From: Leadbetterella sp964423865
Lineage (GTDB): Bacteria > Bacteroidota > Bacteroidia > Cytophagales > Spirosomataceae
Length of the DNA stretch: 64,000 nt
Direction: 5' to 3'
Assembly (NCBI GenBank): GCA_964423865.1
Contig: CAYRGN010000004.1
Location: 1-64,000 of the forward strand
Shown here: positions 8,696-17,085 of the stretch, in pieces
Position numbering within the stretch: the stretch's first letter is position 1
How the letters are laid out: the number at the start of each line of letters is the position of its first letter
The notes under the pieces: model-generated
What the model saw: the letters and a program-made list of their open reading frames with translations, nothing else
Databases searched by the model: none
Told to the model about the DNA's origin: nothing
Program-made: the position numbers and the translations under genes

Positions 8696-9415
8696 TTAAT
8701 TATTAATACTACCAAATACTCGTTTCAGCAGATCGGTGGTTCGGGCCAGGGGATTTTCCCTGATCTTCGCTTCCTCCTGCGCTACCAGTATAAATAACCC
8801 ATCAATTGCCTTTTGAGTTGCATAACCCTGCAAATCCGGGTTAATTTTTGTCACAAACGGTACTTTATTGTAGGTAGTGACCAGGTCGCTGTAGTATTTG
8901 GTGGCCTGGGTGGCATCCAGGGCTTTCTGTACATGTGGCGCGAAAGCCTGAGTCAGTTGGGCGGTGGTCACTCTTTTCAAAAACCGGGTAGCCGCATCCT
9001 TCTCCCCTCTTAAAATAGTAAAGGCATCGGTAATGGTGAGTTGTTTAATGGCCGAAACAAAGATGGGGGCCGCCTCCTGAGCTGCCTTTTCCGCTCCCCG
9101 GTTCATGGCGGTCACAAATTTATCCACTTCATTCCCCAGTCCGATATTCCTCAGGGTATTTTCTACCTTCTGTACTTCAGGAGGGAAAGGAATACGAATA
9201 AGGGAGTTCCCCAGGAATCCGTCGATCGCCGACGCCTGCGTTGCTCCGTTGGTGATGCCCACCACCAAAGCCTCTTTCAAACCGTTCGCTACCTCACCTT
9301 CCGTAAGCGGCGCATTATTCAGCACACCACCTAAAACACTTCTAAGGTTCACATTCTGAGCACATGCCACCAGTGTTCCCCCTAAAAGTGGGATAATGAT
9401 AATTTTCTTTAACAT
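8696..9415 (-). CDS. DUF4197 lipoprotein
   Basis: A 239-residue exported protein. I place the start at MLKKIIIIPLLGGTLVACAQ because it gives a proper lipoprotein signal (LVAC), while the longer frame extends into the promoter region. The mature part is helical and matches DUF4197, with VRSVLGG/NNAPLTEGEVANGLKEAL at the front and ARTTDLLKRVF at the end. The function of this family is not known. It is the first gene of a two-gene unit with gldC and is divergent from cinA. Confidence 0.85.
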   Translation of the reverse strand: MLKKIIIIPLLGGTLVACAQNVNLRSVLGGVLNNAPLTEGEVANGLKEALVVGITNGATQASAIDGFLGNSLIRIPFPPEVQKVENTLRNIGLGNEVDKFVTAMNRGAEKAAQEAAPIFVSAIKQLTITDAFTILRGEKDAATRFLKRVTTAQLTQAFAPHVQKALDATQATKYYSDLVTTYNKVPFVTKINPDLQGYATQKAIDGLFILVAQEEAKIRENPLARTTDLLKRVFGSINN

Positions 9416-9544
9416 GATTTTTGAATAACTGTTTGCTATATTAGACGCAAAAATAAAGACTTTTGTAACGGAAACCGGTAAATGATTTCCAAAAGTGGGA
9501 AAAACCAGGACGTAAAACACGTGCCCGGAACTTATATTTCACTC

Positions 9545-10798
9545 ATGAACGCCAGCGTAACCGCCGAAATAATCACCATCGGTGATGAGATCCTTTACGG
9601 ACAAATCACCGACACCAACTCCCAGTGGATGGCCGAGGCGCTTTCTCTCCTGGGTATCAGGGTAATTCGCACCCTTTCCATTGCCGATACCGCGGAAGAC
9701 ATTGTGGCCGCCTTAAACGATGGCCTCCCCTCAGCGGATATCCTGTTGTTTACAGGAGGCCTGGGCCCCACCAAAGACGACGTCACCAAAAAGACCCTTT
9801 GCGAATATACGGGCGACCGCCTGGAAATCAATCCCCGGGCTGAAGCGCATATCCGTACGCTCTTTGAGAGCCGGGGCTTACCGTTTACCGAAATAAACCG
9901 CGGGCAGGCGGCCATCCCCTCGCGTTGCGAATACCTGCACAACGCGGCCGGTACTGCGCCCGGCATGTGGTTTACCGTGGGGGAAAAGGCGGTAATCTCC
10001 ATGGCGGGAGTGCCATCGGAGATGAAATACCTGATGGAGCACGAAGTACTGCCCCGCATCCGGGAGAGATTCGAGACGCCACCCCTCACCCACCGGTATA
10101 TCAAAACTATAGGGATCGGGGAGTCTTTCCTGGCGGAGAAAATTGCACAATGGGAAGACCGCCTCCCGGCGCATATCCGCCTGGCCTATCTGCCTTCCAC
10201 GGCCGAAGTGAAGCTAAGGCTTACGGCCTTCGGAGAGGACAGGGAAGCCGAACTGGAACAAAAAATCAGGGAAGTACTGCCGCTTATTCAACGCTATGTA
10301 TATGCCACGGAAGACATTTCCCTGGAAGAAGCCATAGGGAAATTACTTCTTGCACAAAACGCCACCCTCTCTACAGCCGAAAGCTGCACAGGTGGAAATA
10401 TCGCAGGCCAGATCACCCGAATCGCGGGCAGTTCGGCCTACTTCCTGGGAAGTGTGGTGAGCTACGCCAATTCAGCAAAATTGGATATTTTAAAGGTAAA
10501 ATCAGAAACTTTGAGTAATTTTGGGGCTGTAAGTGAACCAACCGTAATAGAAATGGCCGAGGGCGTGCGGCGATTAACCGGGTCTGACTTCGCAGTTTCC
10601 ACCTCCGGTATAGCCGGCCCGGGCGGAGGCACTCCTGAAAAGCCGGTAGGAACCATCTGGATGGCGGCCACGAACGGCCGGGAAACGGTAACCCAAAAAT
10701 TGAGTCTGAACAAAGACCGGTTAAGCAACATCACCTATACCACCAAGGCGGCATTGAATTTATTACGGCTTCAACTAACTGAAAAATGGCAAAAATAG
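9545..10798 (+). CDS. cinA: CinA-like nicotinamide-nucleotide amidase / ADP-ribose pyrophosphatase-type protein
   Basis: The 417-residue protein has an N-terminal MoCF/COG1058 domain (AEIITIGDEILYGQITDTNS; LLFTGGLGPTKDDVTKKT) and a C-terminal CinA/PncC domain (STAESCTGGNIAGQIT; STSGIAGPGGGTPEKPVGTIWMA). PncC deamidates nicotinamide mononucleotide in pyridine-nucleotide salvage, and the N-terminal domain has pyrophosphatase activity in studied homologues. I start it at MNASVTAEI; a longer frame from 9482 adds residues that do not look conserved. Its last 13 bases overlap the start of the next gene in another frame. Confidence 0.93.
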   Translation: MNASVTAEIITIGDEILYGQITDTNSQWMAEALSLLGIRVIRTLSIADTAEDIVAALNDGLPSADILLFTGGLGPTKDDVTKKTLCEYTGDRLEINPRAEAHIRTLFESRGLPFTEINRGQAAIPSRCEYLHNAAGTAPGMWFTVGEKAVISMAGVPSEMKYLMEHEVLPRIRERFETPPLTHRYIKTIGIGESFLAEKIAQWEDRLPAHIRLAYLPSTAEVKLRLTAFGEDREAELEQKIREVLPLIQRYVYATEDISLEEAIGKLLLAQNATLSTAESCTGGNIAGQITRIAGSSAYFLGSVVSYANSAKLDILKVKSETLSNFGAVSEPTVIEMAEGVRRLTGSDFAVSTSGIAGPGGGTPEKPVGTIWMAATNGRETVTQKLSLNKDRLSNITYTTKAALNLLRLQLTEKWQK

Positions 10799-12009
10799 AG
10801 ATTTTAATGCCCAATATGGGGGAAAGTATCTTTGAATGTACCGTACTGAAATGGCTTGTGAATGAAGGCGACCGCGTGGAGACCGACGATATGATTATTG
10901 AGGTGGCCACCGACAAAATCGATACGGAAATCGGCTCTTCTCACAGCGGGACCATTACAAAATTTCTCGTACAGGAAGGAGAAATAGCCCAGATCGGGAA
11001 GCCCATCTGTGAAATTGAAGTAGAAAGCGGTGCGACCCGGGCCGATATTCCCGAGCCCAAAGCCGTACAGGAACTGGAAACCGAAATCAAAAAAGCGGTA
11101 GAGACGGCTGCACCCCAAAGCACGGCAGAAAGCCGGTTTTACTCCCCGTTGGTATTGAATATCGCCCGCCAGGAAAATATTTCCCGGGAAGAACTTGATC
11201 AAATCACCGGCACAGGCCAGAACCAACGCGTAACCAAAGACGACATGCTGGCCTACCTGGAAAACCGCGCCCCAAAAGGTTCAGCGCCCTCACCGGTGAC
11301 TGGCGGTGCAGACCAGGTCATCGAAATGGACCGGATGCGGAAGATGATTGCCCAGCGTATGGTAGACTCCAAACGGATTTCTCCCCACGTGACCTCCTTT
11401 ATTGAAACCGATATGACCCGGGTTTCCCAATGGAGAGCCGCAATCAAAGAGGAATTCCGGAAGAAACACAATGAAAACCTCACATTTACGCCCATCCTCA
11501 TCGAGGCCATTGTGGCAGCTATCCAAAAATTCCCTGCCATCAATGCGCAAGTAGATAAAGATACTATTATCTACAAAAAGGACATTAACATTGGAATGGC
11601 CGTGGCCTTACCGAACGGGAACCTTATCGTACCGGTCATCCACCGGGCCGATCAGTACACCCTGCCCCAACTGGCAGCCAAAGTCAATGATCTGGCAGAC
11701 CGCGCCCGGAATAACCGCCTCAAACCCGAAGAACTCGTGGGCGGCACTTACACCATGTCGAATATCGGCGGCTTCGGCAACCTCGCCGGAACTCCCATTA
11801 TCTTACAGCCCCAGGTAGCCATCATGGCCTTTGGCGCGATCCGTAAAATGGCTTCGGTCATTGAAACCCCGGAAGGTGATCTCATCGGGATCCGCCAGAA
11901 AATGGTCATTTCCCATTCCTACGACCACCGCGTGGTAGACGGATCATTGGGTGGGCTATTCCTCAAAGAGGTGTCGGATCAGCTGGAGGCGTATGTGGGG
12001 GAAATATGA
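10786..12009 (+). CDS. 2-oxoacid dehydrogenase E2 (dihydrolipoamide acyltransferase)
   Basis: A 407-residue E2 subunit with one N-terminal lipoyl domain (about 2-77, lipoyl lysine in ATDKIDTEI), a peripheral-subunit-binding domain (about 118-153, SPLVLNIARQENISREELDQI) and a C-terminal catalytic domain ending with the SYDHRVVDG active-site block. It transfers acyl groups from lipoyl-lysine to CoA. The sequence resembles branched-chain or generic E2 more than pyruvate E2, but the substrate is not certain because no E1 or E3 gene is nearby. It overlaps cinA by 13 bases. Confidence 0.93.
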   Translation: MAKIEILMPNMGESIFECTVLKWLVNEGDRVETDDMIIEVATDKIDTEIGSSHSGTITKFLVQEGEIAQIGKPICEIEVESGATRADIPEPKAVQELETEIKKAVETAAPQSTAESRFYSPLVLNIARQENISREELDQITGTGQNQRVTKDDMLAYLENRAPKGSAPSPVTGGADQVIEMDRMRKMIAQRMVDSKRISPHVTSFIETDMTRVSQWRAAIKEEFRKKHNENLTFTPILIEAIVAAIQKFPAINAQVDKDTIIYKKDINIGMAVALPNGNLIVPVIHRADQYTLPQLAAKVNDLADRARNNRLKPEELVGGTYTMSNIGGFGNLAGTPIILQPQVAIMAFGAIRKMASVIETPEGDLIGIRQKMVISHSYDHRVVDGSLGGLFLKEVSDQLEAYVGEI

Positions 12010-12112
12010 TTTTGTAATAGTCCTAAATGCAATTATCTAACGAGCCATTGATTAAGTTGCATATTAAAATAGTTTGATATCTTAGTAAAGTCTCTCTGAT
12101 ACAGATAGCACC

Positions 12113-13360
12113 TTACAACAGCCTGTTAAAATACTGTTCTATTTTATAAGCAATCTGTGCAGGAATACCCGTATCAGTCGCCAGAGATTTAAATTTCTGA
12201 GTAACTTCTGTAATGTCCTGTATAATACTTTTAGCGTTTTTGATAGAGTAAGTTTCAGCTATTTTCAGGATGTCACTCCTTGAAATTCCGTTTCTTTTTC
12301 CGTTTAGAGACAAGGCTCTGCTGACCGAATGAAAATTGAGATTTACATTTAATGGGTAGGTTAAATCATAAGCTGGAGCCAAATGCCATATATCCTTGTA
12401 GATAAAGGTAAAATTTTTAAGATGGTCATCGTAATTGGCAAAAACTACATTAAATACCATTCTTCTGAATAGCATTTGGAGGTCTCTGTGGGGCAGTCCA
12501 AGGTCAAGTGAAAGATTAAACAAATTTTCATACGTGGAATGTTCAGGCTTCTGAAAGTCCCAACCTGTTAAGCCGGAAGCCGTAAGAATATGCTGCTTCT
12601 CACCGTTTTGGCGGTCAAACCTAAGTGTGGCAAAATGCCTGTCTTCAATCAGTTTAGACGGCATCATGTCTATACCAACTGAAGAGGCCAGCTGGTAATA
12701 CACAAACTCTATCTTTTCTCTGGGGTAATCTTCCACAGCAAGTTTTATAAGATAGTGATTGTAGCGGTCAGAAAAATTAATATCACCCGGAATCAGTATT
12801 CCCGTTTCTTTGTTTTCTGATACCAGTATTTTAGGCCTTGCTCCACCGGCCGAACTCCCCATTTTAAAGATATTCATCAACGCCTGGGTACTAAACGCTT
12901 TTTCACTAGTTTCTGACTTCAAATCCAATACTTTTTGAGCCACTTCAGTGATCTCATTGAGGTTTATGCTTGTATAAGATGGGGTTTCTTTTGCAGGAAA
13001 AAACTCTAAAGCACCCATTCCCCGGTTAGCCACATAAGTGAGTTGTTCCAAAGGGCTAATGCTCCTAAAGTCCCGATGATTGGCGCTTAACCACTCTTTA
13101 AATACCATATTTCCAAACATATCGGGCAGAGAGTCGGCAATCATGGGCGGTAATCCCCGGAATGTTTCGTTTTCCAACCCGCTAAAGGTTTGAGCCATTT
13201 TTACAGGCCGGATGAGATAGGGAAATAAGAGGGGAAAAGGTTCAGTTGTCAAAAAATCAGGATGGTACTGAAATGTACTTTTTCGCAGGTTTTCGTCATA
13301 CCCCACTTTACCCACCTCTGTGGCTTTATAAATCACCTTTATGATTTGATTCTTTGCCAT
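12113..13360 (-). CDS. hipA: HipA-type serine/threonine kinase toxin (second copy)
   Basis: A 415-residue HipA kinase that differs clearly from the copy at the left edge. The GSSAGGARPK block is at 168-177, the catalytic NYDDHLKN block at 309-316 and the AYDLTY metal block at 330-335, so the active site is intact. The XRE gene lies six bases upstream, giving a standard hipBA pair. It converges with the E2 gene and marks the left border of the AT-rich island. Target unknown. Confidence 0.92.
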   Translation of the reverse strand: MAKNQIIKVIYKATEVGKVGYDENLRKSTFQYHPDFLTTEPFPLLFPYLIRPVKMAQTFSGLENETFRGLPPMIADSLPDMFGNMVFKEWLSANHRDFRSISPLEQLTYVANRGMGALEFFPAKETPSYTSINLNEITEVAQKVLDLKSETSEKAFSTQALMNIFKMGSSAGGARPKILVSENKETGILIPGDINFSDRYNHYLIKLAVEDYPREKIEFVYYQLASSVGIDMMPSKLIEDRHFATLRFDRQNGEKQHILTASGLTGWDFQKPEHSTYENLFNLSLDLGLPHRDLQMLFRRMVFNVVFANYDDHLKNFTFIYKDIWHLAPAYDLTYPLNVNLNFHSVSRALSLNGKRNGISRSDILKIAETYSIKNAKSIIQDITEVTQKFKSLATDTGIPAQIAYKIEQYFNRLL

Positions 13361-13366
13361 AGCTGT

Positions 13367-13624
13367 TTAGTACAAAGATTTCGGTATATCTGACTGGCTG
13401 CTGATATACGCATTAAACGCCTGTATCTGGCCAAAATGCTGCAAGACTTTTAGTAGCGTTTCTATCGTAAAATTTTCACCATTTTCTAATTTTGAAACCG
13501 TAATTCTGGACATGGCCAACTCGTCCGCAAGCTCCTGTTGAGACATTTCGGCACTTTTACGCAAAAGCCTGCACCACGCCCCTATATTACCTTTGACTTC
13601 TTTTACCGTTACGAAACTAAACAT
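13367..13624 (-). CDS. hipB: HipB-like XRE antitoxin (second copy)
   Basis: An 85-residue protein with one XRE helix-turn-helix at about 18-72 (LLRKSAEMSQQELADELAMSRITVSKLENG). It precedes the HipA kinase by six bases and should neutralise it and repress the operon. A pair of inverted TATTATATACTA-type half sites lies just upstream of the start and is a likely operator. Confidence 0.88.
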   Translation of the reverse strand: MFSFVTVKEVKGNIGAWCRLLRKSAEMSQQELADELAMSRITVSKLENGENFTIETLLKVLQHFGQIQAFNAYISSQSDIPKSLY

Positions 13625-13631
13625 TTCTGAA

Positions 13632-13683
13632 TATTATATACTACAAAATTATTAATTTTATTTAAAATGAATAGTATAATATA
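13632..13683. promoter_or_regulatory. Probable HipB operator
   Basis: TATTATATACTA at 13632-13643 and TAGTATAATATA at 13672-13683 form an imperfect inverted repeat starting eight bases upstream of the hipB start codon. Paired palindromic half sites are the usual HipB binding pattern. The rest of the gap up to 13885 holds nothing I can support. Confidence 0.5.
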
Positions 13684-13885
13684 CAAATTATATCTTAATA
13701 GGTTTTTTTACGGATGCTCACAGTGTTTTAGACTTATTCGATATTTTTGGGGAAGTGACGGAGGCGATCTATGTCTTTAGATAGTGTACCTATTCCTCCT
13801 CTCTCTTTGCACGTGAAAACTTATATCCCTTTTCAATGTAAAAAGTGGCACCATTAGAGTTTATAGATAAAAGTATTATATCATA

Positions 13886-14119
13886 CTATACTGACCCAAG
13901 TTCTAAAAGATGTTTGAAGAGTAAGATTATATCACTTTCAGGGTGTCTATAAGTGGTTCCCGGCTTAATCGTAATCCCGGAAATATTTTGATTAACAGAT
14001 GGAGACTCTTCGGTTGATTCTTCATCAGAACATCTTACTACAGCAAAAATAATCATCGGTATTATTGCAACTACCAATAATGACTGCCACTTGTCTATAA
14101 AAGCGATTATGTATTTCAT
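13886..14119 (-). CDS. Small membrane-anchored hypothetical protein
   Basis: A 77-residue protein with one N-terminal hydrophobic helix at about 12-28 (LLVVAIIPMIIFAVV) followed by an RCSDEES segment. The remaining ~45 residues are polar and probably periplasmic. The cysteine right after the helix could be lipidated, though the lipobox is poor. I do not recognise the family. It is the last gene of the leftward island genes. Confidence 0.5.
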   Translation of the reverse strand: MKYIIAFIDKWQSLLVVAIIPMIIFAVVRCSDEESTEESPSVNQNISGITIKPGTTYRHPESDIILLFKHLLELGSV

Positions 14120-14261
14120 GTAAAAAAAATATTGAATTATGTTTACATTTTATGAACCTTACCATAACTTCTATCTAATACTTACCCGGAGTTACAAGAA
14201 AGGATATAAATCTATGTTAGCCATTTATTATTTTACCGTATCGACTGATCTCATCATCAAT

Positions 14262-14731
14262 TTATTCCCTTTCTAACAGATAGCCTTTCACAGTCTGCCA
14301 ATCAGGAAATTTTTCAGAACCGAAGTGAATATGTTCTCCTTTGAATTTGTCTACACCGTTTTTGGTGCGGTCATCGATAAGGAAAGCTCCGTCATTCAGG
14401 TTTTTATGATGTGAGATAATGAGGCGTTTGTAAAGTACACTGTCTTTTTCCTTGCCAAAATATTTCTGTATCCATTCCACTTTGTGTATCCATGCGGAGG
14501 GATTGAGCCAGGTCGCTGTGGAAAGCACGTATACATCGTATTTTCAGCTAATTGATGAACGGCTTCTATGGCTCCGTCTAAAGGTTTCATCAAAGCGAAT
14601 ATACCCGGAACTTCATCAAGATTGCCCACATATTCGGCTTGTGTTTTTTCGTCCAATTGTGCTATTCCGCTTGGGAAATCGACTAAGACATTGTCCATGT
14701 CGAAATAAAGAATGGGTTTGGTATTACTCAT
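14262..14731 (-). pseudogene. 5'(3')-deoxyribonucleotidase-like protein, frameshifted
   Basis: The N-terminal part reads MSNTKPILYFDMDNVLVDFPSG, the DxDxV/L motif of HAD 5'-nucleotidases. The C-terminal part in the next frame reads LSTATWLNPSAWIHKVEWIQ and ends with FLIDDRTKNGVDKFKGEHIHFG, the later HAD motifs. The two frames join if one T is restored near 14540 (AEN-Y-DVYVLSTATW), so a single-base deletion has split an otherwise intact ~155-residue gene. Such enzymes dephosphorylate deoxynucleoside monophosphates. It overlaps the upstream frameshifted gene by eight bases. Confidence 0.8.
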
Positions 14732-15096
14732 TTGTCCACTTATTTCTTATTTGTTCCAAATATTTCATTGCTCTCGCTTTATAGCCGTTTTCCCATTTTG
14801 ATCGAAAATACGCAGTTTTAAATTTCCGGTGGTTTAGATAGTCAAATGTCTTTTCTATAAAGCCGTTGTAAGGTATTTGAAGTTCTTCCGCCAAACCGGC
14901 CAATGCCAGTTCCAGTTCTTTAATGTCGTCAGAAAAATAAACTCCTATATCTGCGTCATTGATAACACGGGCTATGGTACGCTCTTAGGTATTTATTCAA
15001 CCTTTTCCAATCTTTTTCCGTAAGTTGCTCTAACCTTTTGATATCCATATTGTCTTCCAAATCGTTCAGCTTAACACGGATTGCCAATGATTTCAT
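14724..15096 (-). pseudogene. Hypothetical protein, frameshifted
   Basis: The frame starts MKSLAIRVKLNDLEDNMDIK and runs to LNKYLRAYHSPCYQ-stop. In the next frame the coding-like sequence continues RTIARVINDADIGVYFSDD and reaches RNKWTNE-stop at 14724. Restoring two bases at about 14981-14986 (AG in an AGAGAG run) joins them as NKYLRERTIARV, giving about 124 residues. I do not recognise the family. It is directly upstream of, and overlaps, the frameshifted nucleotidase, so both genes of this pair are broken. Confidence 0.65.
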
Positions 15097-15123
15097 AAAA
15101 AGCAAATTACCTGATAGTAAGGT

Positions 15124-15486
15124 CTATAGTTTTTCAATGGATGACTTTGAGCCGATACTTTCTAGCATTTTGGTATTAAAATGCCGTTGGGCTATACCTA
15201 TTAATAGTATTAGAACAAGTGACCCAATAATAAACCATGGGAAGCCCAGTTTTCCATCAGCTTTCAGCTCCAGATAATACAGAAGGGTAAAGCCTAGGAT
15301 AATACCGCATACCCACAACCAGAGAAAGTTGCGATTGTTCGAAAAAACGTGAAAAAAAATGAGAGCTACGGAATATACAGTAATAGCTACCGCCGTTGCA
15401 CCAACCCATGCCTCAGTTCTACTCTTGGGTTTTAGGCTATAAATTGTAGCAAGTGCTATCCATAAAAAAATAAAAAGTTCTTTCAT
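15124..15486 (-). CDS. Four-helix membrane protein, hypothetical
   Basis: A 120-residue protein with four hydrophobic helices at about 2-17, 29-49, 53-72 and 79-101, short loops and an N-terminal MKELFIFLWIALATIYSL that could serve as the first helix. There is no recognisable domain. It belongs to the leftward island genes, 28 bases from the frameshifted pair. Confidence 0.6.
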   Translation of the reverse strand: MKELFIFLWIALATIYSLKPKSRTEAWVGATAVAITVYSVALIFFHVFSNNRNFLWLWVCGIILGFTLLYYLELKADGKLGFPWFIIGSLVLILLIGIAQRHFNTKMLESIGSKSSIEKL

Positions 15487-15561
15487 AAATTTAAAGATTT
15501 ACTATTCTATATTCAACTTATAATCAATGTCTTTATATTTTACAATGAGTTGAGCGGTGTC

Positions 15562-15741
15562 CTACCAATTAAAAACCAGCGCCAGAATAAGCCCGATGAC
15601 TAAGGCCCCTATTAAAAACAGAATGATTCTAACGGCTAAGCCAAAAGAGCTATATTCTTTTAAGTAATTGTAGAATACAGTCTTTAACACTATGGCCAAC
15701 ACATAACCTAAACCGAGCAACAAAATAGCTATCCAAATCAT
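15562..15741 (-). CDS. 59-residue two-helix membrane protein
   Basis: A short frame encodes MIWIAILLLGLGYVLAIVL, a hydrophilic loop (KTVFYNYLKEYSS) and a second helix (LAVRIILFLIGALVIGLILAL), ending FNW. Two clean membrane spans with a short loop support a real gene. It lies in the 376-base space between the kinase gene and the four-helix protein, in the same direction. Family unknown. Confidence 0.55.
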   Translation of the reverse strand: MIWIAILLLGLGYVLAIVLKTVFYNYLKEYSSFGLAVRIILFLIGALVIGLILALVFNW

Positions 15742-15766
15742 ATTTTACGTATCACTAAATGTTTAA

Positions 15767-15835
15767 TCAATACTTGTTTATTTCCAACCCCAGCTCATTT
15801 AAATCCTTTATCTTTTGAGTTATATTATCCGACAT
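15767..15835 (-). CDS. Possible 22-codon peptide
   Basis: A frame MSDNITQKIKDLNELGLEIN followed by KY and a stop lies 28 bases past the kinase stop. It looks like an amphipathic helix and may be the start of a gene that has been lost, or chance. There is little to support it. Confidence 0.2.
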   Translation of the reverse strand: MSDNITQKIKDLNELGLEINKY

Positions 15836-15863
15836 TATTTTAAAAGAGGATATAAACTTTCCG

Positions 15864-17084
15864 TTATTGTTCAATCCCGGTCGAATCAAATACTATATCT
15901 TCGACTACAGCTTCGACAACCTCCTCTACTGCAGTCTCATTTTCATTAGGATGATTTGATAGTAAAAGGATTAAACCCAGAATTCCTAAAAGAATTACAA
16001 TAATAAAAATAATCCAACCTCGAGAATTATTGGGTTCAGGAGATTGAGGGACTGAACCAGAGGATACAGAAGATGGTTGTGGTTGGGACGTCAATACAGA
16101 ACCAGAAGAACCGAATCCATTAACTTTTTTTTTAAGCTCCTCTACCATAGTCTTACCCCATTCTTCAGCACTTGGTCTAAGATTAGGGTTAGAACTGCCG
16201 GTTTCAAAACTCCTTAAAAACAGATCTTTGAGCGGTTGGGGAATTATTCCGTAATTGGTATGTGGAGGCGGAATTACAGCAAGATAATTCTTTTTGGAAC
16301 CATGCACATAAAGATTAGCCCTTATTTTCTCGTTGATTGTGGTAATTGCTGCGTATTGGCCTTTTGAGGTGGCCGTATAAGGATGAAGCCCAAAAATAAT
16401 TTCATAAAAAATTACTGCCATGGAAAATCTGTCCCAAGTATCCGGCACATAGGCTTTTGAAGGGTTCAGTCTTTCACTTTCTTTCGGTGTATATTCAGGT
16501 GTAACTACTTTAGCATGGTAATATACTTTCCCGTTATTAGCGATTTGGATAGAGTCAATATCAATGACAGACACTTTCCCGTCTTTGGTCACTAAGACAT
16601 TCTGTGGTTTCAAATCTACCAAAACATATCTTTTGGATTGATGTACAGAATGTATTGCGATAGCTATATTTACACATAGTTTAAGACGGTTTTGAATCCC
16701 GCGTGCATTTCCTCTATTGTATTTTGCCTGCCAGTCAGTTCCCGTTTTTATCTGTAGGCTGGTCAGTTCATAAAGCTGAATACTCCCTGAAAAGGCCTTT
16801 TTCATGGTATAACCTACAAAAACTCCCTTTACATCATAAAGAGCTTCCTCCGGCCAGCAAATAATATAACCCTCATTACTAATAATAGCAGGAGGATTTG
16901 CGGTCATATAGAGGATTTTATTCTCTTTTTCGGTTGTACGCGTATTTTGATACAATATTTTAGCACAAAAATCCGGTCTTCCTTTTATTGTCAGAAAGAC
17001 TTTGCCCTCTCCTCCACTGGCAAAATCAGTATCGTTTACTTCTATAGTAGCTTTATTTTTGGTGTAATATTTTGCCATAGCCAT
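15864..17084 (-). CDS. Membrane-anchored Ser/Thr protein kinase (TerY-P triad kinase)
   Basis: A 406-residue Hanks-type kinase. The glycine loop is SGGEGKVF (23-30), the ATP lysine is K42 (CAKIL), the catalytic loop is VDLKPQN with D157, and the metal loop is IDID with D175, replacing DFG. A Ser/Gln/Pro-rich linker (about 324-353) leads to one transmembrane helix at 357-376 and a short acidic outer tail. The YegI-like kinase, PP2C phosphatase and vWA protein form one operon here, the arrangement described as the TerY-P triad. It should phosphorylate partners in or near the triad, with the phosphatase opposing it. The phosphatase gene ends one base upstream of this start. Confidence 0.85.
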   Translation of the reverse strand: MAMAKYYTKNKATIEVNDTDFASGGEGKVFLTIKGRPDFCAKILYQNTRTTEKENKILYMTANPPAIISNEGYIICWPEEALYDVKGVFVGYTMKKAFSGSIQLYELTSLQIKTGTDWQAKYNRGNARGIQNRLKLCVNIAIAIHSVHQSKRYVLVDLKPQNVLVTKDGKVSVIDIDSIQIANNGKVYYHAKVVTPEYTPKESERLNPSKAYVPDTWDRFSMAVIFYEIIFGLHPYTATSKGQYAAITTINEKIRANLYVHGSKKNYLAVIPPPHTNYGIIPQPLKDLFLRSFETGSSNPNLRPSAEEWGKTMVEELKKKVNGFGSSGSVLTSQPQPSSVSSGSVPQSPEPNNSRGWIIFIIVILLGILGLILLLSNHPNENETAVEEVVEAVVEDIVFDSTGIEQ

Positions 17085-17085
17085 A

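Noticed and set aside
12010..12112. Searched for an attachment site at the left island border
   Set aside because: No tRNA gene, integrase or matching direct repeat was found at either border, so integration by a tyrosine recombinase is not supported.
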